Shown here one piece after another: positions 57,401 to 64,000 of a stretch of 64,000 bases of DNA (within the stretch, counting starts at the first letter, position 1; each line of letters starts with the position of its first letter). The stretch lies in the NCBI RefSeq assembly GCF_022539505.1, contig NC_061512.1, positions 247,086,510-247,150,509 on the forward strand. The letters run 5' to 3'. This stretch comes from Lolium rigidum. Taxonomy: Eukaryota; Streptophyta; Magnoliopsida; Poales; Poaceae. The notes below the pieces were generated by a model. It had not been told where the DNA came from. It did not search any database and saw only the letters and a list, made by a program, of their open reading frames with translations. The position numbers and the translations under genes were made by a program.

Positions 57401-57683
57401 AATGAGCGGTATCAAGGAGGCTTTTGAACCAATAACAGGAGTGACGATAATGCTCGAGCAGCGAGCCGAGTTTAGTCCTGGTGCAGGCATCCCTGAGATA
57501 TATGCTGCATCGCTATTGCTTGAGGCTGAGCTTCCTCTGATCAAGAGAATACTCTGGAACTGGAGGTGGACTCTGTTTGTTTGGAGCAGCATGGGGTTCT
57601 TCGTTTTTGAGTTGTTGTTTGCCCTTGTTTGTTGTAGAACTTGTATATTTCCCAGGGGTGGGCATCATGCTGTAGCTCCTTAG
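54469..57683 (+). CDS. Seipin, ER lipid-droplet assembly protein
   Basis: Exon 1 runs 54469-55608 (380 codons, donor CAG|GTACCT). Exon 2 runs 57237-57683 (acceptor TTCAG). The phase-0 intron is 1628 bp and the product is 528 aa. The start ATG lies in ccaccatggat, a strong context; an in-frame ATG at 54340 is less likely. The N-terminal about 195 residues are acidic, Pro/Ser-rich and internally repeated. Then come a hydrophobic segment (LESLAVLIIKAVAFQVSALI), a second (LWAVYVCVVLCALLIMAFLG), and the lumenal seipin domain (VQVTETLNFDYTKPSPVAF, HQRMQLEVSLTLPESDYNRR, VRAEFLSANGEVVSATSHPC). A C-terminal membrane segment (WTLFVWSSMGFFVFELLFAL) follows. Seipins oligomerise in the ER membrane and shape triacylglycerol droplets. 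The long N-terminal extension places it with plant SEIPIN2/3-type proteins. Intact. Confidence 0.93.
56575..57165 (+). repeat. Diverged tandem duplication inside the seipin intron
   Basis: 56575-56885 and 56895-57165 align: ggcagcagactcccaa, gcaactcca, ggtttgcagccaaatt, cagaattat and gtatgcatgcataata-type blocks occur in the same order in both. Moderate divergence, so an old event. Coding potential is low. Confidence 0.65.
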
Positions 57684-57819
57684 GGGCAGCTCATGTAATA
57701 TACACTTCGAAATAAATGCAAAGATGGTGTCACGGTCGACTACTAATCATGCTGACGATGCTAGTTTTTTCTTCCACCATGCCTAGCATTGACAGTGCAT
57801 AGTACTAGATTCTCGCTGT

Positions 57820-60290
57820 AAAGAAAAATATAACCAATTCTACTGCTGTAACTCATATCAGAAATGTTTTTTGAATGATGGGAAAATGTTAAAGCATGCA
57901 TCAATGCTGAACTCCAACTGCGTTTTATACAACTTCTGTCATGAAACTTCACATCCTCTGAGTAAAGAAGTTCGGGCCCAAGAAGTTATGCCTTTGTTTT
58001 TCTTTGGTTGCTGCTAGTACCATGAGGATTAATCATGCTTGTTATTGCTGAGTATCAGATATTCATTATAATGATGCTTCTGAAAGACCAATAAGCAGAA
58101 ATGCTGTTCTTTTGCTGCAACAAGGTTCAATACTTCTGTGGCAGGTAGCTCTAAGAGGATTCATTTCAAGCTCAGCTATATCTTTCATTTCAGTGTTAAC
58201 TTCACCAAGATGCTGTCACTTGATGCAGGATTGGAGTGCTCATGCGCTGTCTGCAATGTATAATTGGTTGTGCAGTCGATTAATCGATTACTCTGTAGGA
58301 TATCATTGTCTTTTTTGTTTGGCTGAATCAAGTGGTGACAATTTCCCTGTACCTCTTTTCCTTTGAACCTTTAATCATTTATTCCTTTTATTGATTGCAC
58401 GATGGATATTTCTCTTGATTGTGGTGTGAATAATGGCATTGCAGTAACAGGTTGTCGCCGTAGCCAGAGTGCAGCCGTGCAAGATGTCAGGAACAGGTAT
58501 ATTTGAGCAGTTGAGCACCAGTTTAGTCATAAATTCCCTAGATCTATACAATTGGTTTACTTTCTGTCCATCGGTACATTCGGAGTGCATTTGTTAAAAT
58601 TCTTAGTCTGAATTTATTATCAATGGTACCATTCTACCAGCAAGAGACCAGCAAGGGTCTGTTTCTTCGGTGAGTCTGTTAATGGCATCCATGCTAACAA
58701 CCACGAGTGAGATCCTGTAATAGTGTGTTCAGCGGCTTTAATTCTCTACTGGTTGGAAGGTCAGATTAATCTTGATTAAGATGCTAGATTGGATCATATA
58801 CAGTATGCAAGTTGGTAAAGAAGTATTGTTTCATCCACTCAACCAAATAAACAATTTGGTTCTTTTTTTGAGCCAAAGCACTAGAGTATATTACACACGG
58901 GGCAAGATTATAAGATCTATTCAGAACAACCATGTTAAAGGGTGGAAATTTCCATATGAGACTCCAACTTTTTTTTCTCTCGCCATGTAACATGGTACTA
59001 CTTGATAACCAATTACATTGCTGCAACTAGTATCATACATTGTTTTAAATGGTGGGAAAGTGTTCGATCATGCACTCATGCTGAACTATTACTAAGTACT
59101 ATTTATATTTTATACAGCCTCTGACGTGAATCTTCCCATCCTCTGAAGTAAACAAGTTCTGCCTTTTTTTTTAACATGACGATGAGCTTTGCATGTGCAT
59201 AGTTGTATCAGATATTCAGATTACATGTTAATATGTGTACTGGTGCTTCTGGATGGCCTGCAAGCAGATCTGTCGTTTTTTTTCTGCAACATGAGTGACT
59301 ACTCTGTTTCTTTTTACAGCACATGAATAAATACTTATTTTGGGACAAGAAGTGCACATGAATAAATACTTCTGTGGCAGGTAGCGCCAAGAAAATTCTT
59401 TCAGACTCAGTTATACCTTATAAACATTAATTAGCTTCACCAAAATGCTGGCATTTCAAGTGGGGTTGGAAATCATCATGCCCGGTCTGCAGCGTGTAAT
59501 TGGGTTTTGCGTTGATTAATCGATTCTTCTGCAGGATATCATTGCTCTGCTTTTTTTCCTTGGTTGACAAAGAATCCCGGTGACCACCGGCATTACTGGA
59601 CAAAATGCCCCCAGAAGGTTTGTCAAAAGAACTCATAAATTCGTAAAAAATTGTCAAAACTATTTAAATTCGAATAAATTATATAAACTCCGTTGAATTT
59701 CGTTCTGTAGAAAGTTTTCTCAGTGGTATCCGGAATAACCGGTTTTCGGCGAGAACAAAAACCCTGGGGCTGAAGAAAGTGGTGAGAACTTTGCTGAATG
59801 AAGGCTTGTGCAGCAAAGGTGAACTGGTCGGTTCGTCCGTAGGATCTCGTTGTTTGTTTGGTTGGTTTTCGGCTGAATCAAGTGGTGGGGATCTTACTGT
59901 GCCTCTGTACCTTCGTCCCTTTGAACCACTGATAATTTGCTCTCTTGCTGATTACACAAGGAATGTTCCCGTAGATTAGCGATTTGGAAGTTGGCGTTGT
60001 GGTAAGCAGTTGCTGCTGGAGGCAGAGGTTGAGTCGTGCAAGATGTCAGGGACATGTAATTCTGCCAGAGCAGTTGAGCCCCAATGCTTAATAAGTGCTT
60101 AAAGCATGAGCCACAAAGTCATAATACCACGGATCCATACAATCGGACTTCCCGTCCAGCGTCCATCGGTACATTCAGAGTTCATTTTTCAAAATTCTTG
60201 GTCTGAACTTATCAGTAGTACACCCCTTCTACCAGCAAAGGGTCCGTGTCTTTGGTGAGTCTGTGGTGTCGTCCAGGGTAACAACCACGA
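57820..60290 (+). repeat. Diverged tandem duplication of the seipin 3' flank
   Basis: Unit 1 (about 57820-58720) and unit 2 (about 58990-60290) share, in order: taaccaatt...ctgctgtaact, atgggaaaatgtt, aatacttctgtggcaggtag, cttcaccaagatgctg, gattaatcgatt, ggatatcattg, gaatcaagtggtg, cctttgaacc, gtgcaagatgtcagg and gtacattc. Unit 2 contains extra segments (for example 59560-59780). No conserved reading frame was found in the shared blocks. The stretch is non-coding or a decayed gene. Confidence 0.65.
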
Positions 60291-60670
60291 GGTGAGGTGA
60301 GACTTCATTGTACCTTGCCTGCATCACAAAGAAATAAGATCACCGGCCTCTTTCCGTTGAGCTGTAACCCGTCTGCACCGTGCGAGAGGAAGTGGGCTTG
60401 CCACCCGCAGCAGAGCAGAGCAGAACGGTGGTTGCTTGCACGGATCCTGAATTGCTCAAATGGCAATACTCTCCTCGTCGTAGTGTCAAGGGATGAACAG
60501 AAGACCCGGATCTGCTGCTAGCTAGGGGACACTATCTGCAGGCTCCTCATGGTGCGAGTGTGCTGTGCTGAAACTCTGGTGACGCTATCGCTACCAGCAT
60601 TCTATGGTCGGGGTGCACTGGCTGCGACTCGGTAGTGACACTGACGCGTGATCTGCTGCGAGCTAGGACC

Positions 60671-60852
60671 AAAGAAAAAAATAGCGCGCTATAACAAAAT
60701 AGCGTGGGTCTAAAAATACACTATTAGCATGCTATAGCGTGCTATTAACGCTGACAATATAGCTATAGCGCAAAATAACGTATGGCATCGGCTTCCAGGA
60801 TATGCTATAGCGTGCTATTAGCGTTGGAATAGCGCGCTATTTTTTTCCATGG
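60671..60852. mobile_element. hAT-type MITE (182 bp)
   Basis: An 8-bp target duplication, ctaggacc, lies at 60663-60670 and 60853-60860. The ends are inverted: aaaaaaatagcgcgctat at the left and atagcgcgctattttttt at the right. Internal repeats of tatagcgtgctatta and related words make the element highly self-complementary. Confidence 0.8.
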
Positions 60853-60860
60853 CTAGGACC

Positions 60861-62830
60861 GAGGTAAACACGCCAAATGGTGACTGTCTGCCCGTCTACC
60901 GTGATGATCAACCTATCGACTTCAGCAGTGTCAGTGTGGTTCCCGTAATATACTCAGACATGCATCATGACCTATCGAGTATATGCATATCTACGCGAAG
61001 AATATGCAACGGCAACATCCAGCTGCAGATCGGCTTAGCTCTGCTCTTCTGGATTGAGAGGCCAGCATTAGGCTTGATTAACGGTATGCTGGATGACTTC
61101 ACTACACACTCTACTCAAGTGGCAAAATAAAATTACTGCCGTCCAGTCAAGCAAACAATTTTGCTGCTGCGTAACCATTATCAAACCGAGTCTTGCGTCA
61201 GTCCCCACAACATGTTCCAAGTGTCTGCATTTTGTTTTGCGGGTCTAAGTGTATGCATTGTTTGATCCAAATCGTAATCACGTGCTCCCCCGCCCGTTAA
61301 TCGCTTTAAGCACTAATAATTGCACTCTCTATAGATAATGCTAAACAATGCTGGATTGTATCGGACGCAACGCAACGAGTGTAATCTCACGCGTGTGCCA
61401 CAGCTCACAGGACGCCTCATACAGCAATCATGTGCCTTGTGATGGATGTTCTAGCTAATGCAAGGTAGAATGATCACACCACGGCGAGATGCACATTTGC
61501 GGACAGGGCACTCTCGCGTAAACGAGAAGTCAAGTAGGAGTACATAGGATCCTCTCTCTCTCTCTAACATTAGTAATTTCTCCGGATCAATTTAACATGC
61601 GTGCACATAGCTAAATAAATTACTTTGACTGTTATTTGGTCAACAATATATGAAATATATGTCACCAAAATTATATCATTGGAAACCTTTTTTTAAATAC
61701 GAATCTAATAGTATTGATTTATAGACATATAAATTTATATTTCATTGACTAAATTAATGGTTAAACTATATCTTAAATTACGTGCGCGCATGTTAAACCC
61801 CCAGAGAAAGTAGTGTAGATGGGGTCAAGGGATGGAAGAATCAAGACCTGATTTTCCTAATTTAGTACTAGTGCTCTTTCGCTAACTTCGGAATCTTATT
61901 TATTCATTTATGTATTACTTTCTTTGGTCTTCAAAATTTTGATGTTTTAGCCATCCGTGGAGTCTTTACAATATGGAAGCGACTATCGATTAACGACGAC
62001 ATCATCCTAATCTCGGTTGCATCTTGATCTTTAAAATATAGGAGCTACTATTGCAAAATTAGTTCTCACTGAGATGGCGTCACTTCAATCTCAATTGCAA
62101 CCAATATGCTTCTCTCAGACATGCATCATGACATAAATCCAAAGGTTTGCATACTATTTTCTAGTTGCAACTTTCGTGCAAGTCTAAACATAGAATGAAT
62201 CACCATGGGATCCAAAAGCACGGGACTTGATTCGGCTCAAACTTAATTCTCAGTCGATCGAGCAAAATCGTTGATATGTGATTTTGATAATTAACCTCTT
62301 CTAATTATAAAACCTAGAAAGTTTGTTGTGTCATGAAATTTATTTCCTAGGAAAAATCTATGCATGCTGATTTCGCACACCCAAGTAAAAATCTATAAAC
62401 TTGATGCTTGAATCATTAGAGGTTTGATAAAAAAAAGTTATCCAAAATAACTGTCTAGACTCCGTCCCCTTTGCCACATGCACTGATAGTTGCCTCCACC
62501 TCATGTTGTAGCATCTTCTTCCGCGCCAATAACGCCATTTCTAGCTTACAAGTCTTACTATTTCAATCCGTCCAATGGTTTTTGTCGCAAACACTGACTT
62601 GAAGTATCGTCATGCCCCACTCAGGCATCTCATCTTCCTCGCGTTCCTCCTCGTATTCTTCGAACCTCTTTCATTATCTTCCTCCCCATCGGCATTATAA
62701 TCCCGAACGAAGGTAGAATAATTCTATAGCTAATCATTACTAGATATACATGTTATATATGACTAGATATGTAGATAACATTACCATGCCTTGCACGCAG
62801 CACTATAGTGACCTTTATCAAATCCTGCTC
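60861..62830. other. Intergenic, no gene seen
   Basis: AT-rich, with a short ct-run near 61553-61565 and no supported gene or RNA. The 93-codon ORF at 60849-61130 starts inside the MITE end and shows no domain, so it is not called. Confidence 0.45.
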
Positions 62831-62831
62831 T

Positions 62832-63155
62832 AGGCTGGTGCCAATGCATCATCCCACTATAGCCTCCCCACGTCAGCTTTTACCCTCACTCTCACCCCAC
62901 TCTCACCGCACGGTGCCAGTGCACGGGTTATAGTGCCAGCTCTCACTTCTCTCTCCTCCCTACCGCCCTCACTAGCACCGCTATCGCCTCCCTCTCGCCC
63001 CGCTCTCACCTCCAACGCGGGCTATAGGCGGGCGGTACCACGCCCTACCGCCGGGCGGTGGAACCACCGCCCGCCGCTACCGTCTTGCCCGCCTGTCGCC
63101 TCACTCTCGCCCCGTCGCGGGCGGTAGCGCCCAGCCTTCAGCCCGCGTTGGCACG
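62832..63155. other. GC-rich, partly inverted-repeat segment upstream of the GH9 gene
   Basis: Contains complementary words near its ends (ggctggtgccaatgc at the left, gcccgcgttggcac at the right) and many ggcggtagcgcc-like palindromes. It could be a MITE in the promoter or only CpG-rich promoter DNA. No target duplication was recognised. Confidence 0.3.
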
Positions 63156-63580
63156 AGAAAAAAAGGAGGGTAGGCGCGCTATTGGGTGGATATTATTTAC
63201 CACGTCATTCCCTAGGGAGGTACGGCAGCCCTGTCGCCTGTCGGTGCTCGACTACACACTACCTGACGCGTCCCGACTATCCTACACCAGACGTGCGTCG
63301 CACCCTCCCACTGCCAGTGGGGCCCACATAGTCTCGGTCCCATCCGCAGTGAGACGGAGCTCCTACCCCATTCCCCAGCAGGTCCCTAGTCGCTACCTCC
63401 ACCTCACCTCACCGCACCAACCGCCGCGCGGCGAGCCTGCCTGCCTAGTTAACTGCAGCAGCTCAGCGCCACCGGGCTAGCTCAGACCCCGACCGGAGCA
63501 TCCTCTGCCTCAGCTGCCCGCGCGCGCGCCGGAGGAGGACGGCGAATGCGATAGGAGAGAGGCAGGCGGAGCGCGCGGAG

Positions 63581-63812
63581 ATGGTGTCCAAGAGGGGGGG
63601 CTGCTGCGGGTGGCTGATCGTGGCGCTGGTGCTGGCGCTCGTGGCCACGGCGGCGGTGGTGGCCATCATGAAGCGGAAGCCCGGGGGAGGAGGCGGCGGA
63701 GGCTCCAGCCGCCGCCCCAAGCCGCTCCCCGTCCCCGGCCCGCCCGGGGACGTCGACTCCAAGTACGGTGACTCGCTCGGGATCGCGCTCCAGTTCTTCC
63801 AGGTCCAGAAGG
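63581..63812 (+). CDS. Glycosyl hydrolase family 9 endo-1,4-beta-glucanase, first exon (continues beyond the window)
   Basis: The ATG at 63581 opens a 77-codon exon ending AAGG|GTGAGT (phase 1). It encodes a short cytosolic start (MVSKRGGCCGW), one membrane anchor (LIVALVLALVATAAVVAIM), a basic Gly/Ser linker and the GH9 beginning DSKYGDSLGIALQFFQVQK. The KYGDxLxxxLxFFxxQ pattern is the hallmark start of plant GH9 catalytic domains. The anchor implies a type II membrane enzyme of the secretory pathway or plasma membrane acting on cell-wall glucan. Catalytic Asp and Glu lie outside the window. The 5' leader is GC-rich, with tandem caccgcac/cctcacc words. Confidence 0.85.
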
Positions 63813-64000
63813 GTGAGTACCGCCATGATGCTCTCGCGAATCGACGGTTTTTGCTCCGAGTCATTGCCCGTTTGTTGCGCCGGGATCGCAGGCCTGTTTT
63901 CTGTGTCGAGTTTCGCTGTGTTCAGATTCAGTCGTGCGCCATCTTCGCGATGGGTGGTGGAGAGGCCAGTTCGCTCGCTTCGGGTGCTCTGGTGGACTGT

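Noticed and set aside
63463..63864. Minus-strand ORFs of 114-133 codons over the GH9 exon
   Set aside because: Antisense shadows of the GC-rich first exon and leader.
1..64000. tRNA, rRNA and other structured RNA genes
   Set aside because: None found on reading. The tRNA-Asp-like words at 34557, 36285, 37670 and 42482 are retrotransposon primer-binding sites, not tRNA genes.

Overview
This is nuclear DNA of a grass, most likely a Pooideae/Triticeae-type cereal. The evidence is spliced plant genes with canonical GT..AG introns, nested Athila-type LTR retrotransposons, a Helitron, a Mutator-like element, hAT-type elements, MITEs and an L1-type LINE. Species cannot be read from the sequence alone. 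One run of exactly 100 N (35931-36030) shows that this is a scaffolded assembly.

Layout. The left three quarters is a direct tandem segmental duplication. The ancestral unit is: prenylcysteine oxidase/farnesylcysteine lyase (FCLY, minus) - spacer - Root_cap-family secreted protein (minus) - spacer - papain-type (C1A) protease 5' region (plus). Unit 1 runs from the left edge to about 18282. Unit 2 runs from about 18283 (starting inside FCLY exon 2) to about 49.6 kb. Unit 1 holds FCLY (48-1024, continuing off the left edge), an intact Root_cap gene (14077-15306) and a C1A propeptide fragment (17702-18166). Unit 2 holds a truncated FCLY (18283-19224) and an intact Root_cap gene (45943-47179).

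The two units have been filled with different transposons, so each supplies the empty site for insertions in the other. Unit 1 gained a Helitron-bounded block (1308-11805), a Mutator-type MITE (12100-12492), a short poly-A retroposon (12821-13131) and a non-autonomous hAT (15996-17377). Unit 2 gained a MULE with about 300-bp inverted repeats (19265-22141), a 5'-truncated L1-type LINE (24560-26160 plus 44109-45800) and a 1.44-kb retroposon (48122-49561). The LINE is split by an Athila-type LTR element (A, 26161-44103, TSD gcagc). Element A is split by a second relative (B, 28023-39300, TSD agcaa). Inside B lie the N gap and a fragment in the opposite orientation. Both LTR elements lack reverse transcriptase and integrase. 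B carries a broken gag-protease; A carries an intact 216-codon ORF that I do not recognise.

From about 50.5 to 53.3 kb lie two broken C-terminal copies of a C1A protease and a remnant resembling the ORF1 of PIF/Harbinger elements. After a degenerate minisatellite comes the best gene of the window: an intact two-exon seipin (54469-57683, 528 aa). Its intron and its 3' flank each contain diverged internal duplications. At the right edge, a membrane-anchored glycosyl hydrolase family 9 endoglucanase begins (first exon 63581-63812) and continues outside.

The genes do not form a pathway. FCLY recycles prenylcysteine, Root_cap proteins are secreted, seipin builds lipid droplets at the ER, and GH9 acts on cell-wall glucan. 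What links the window is its structural history: a tandem duplication followed by layered insertions that can be ordered from target-site duplications and empty sites.
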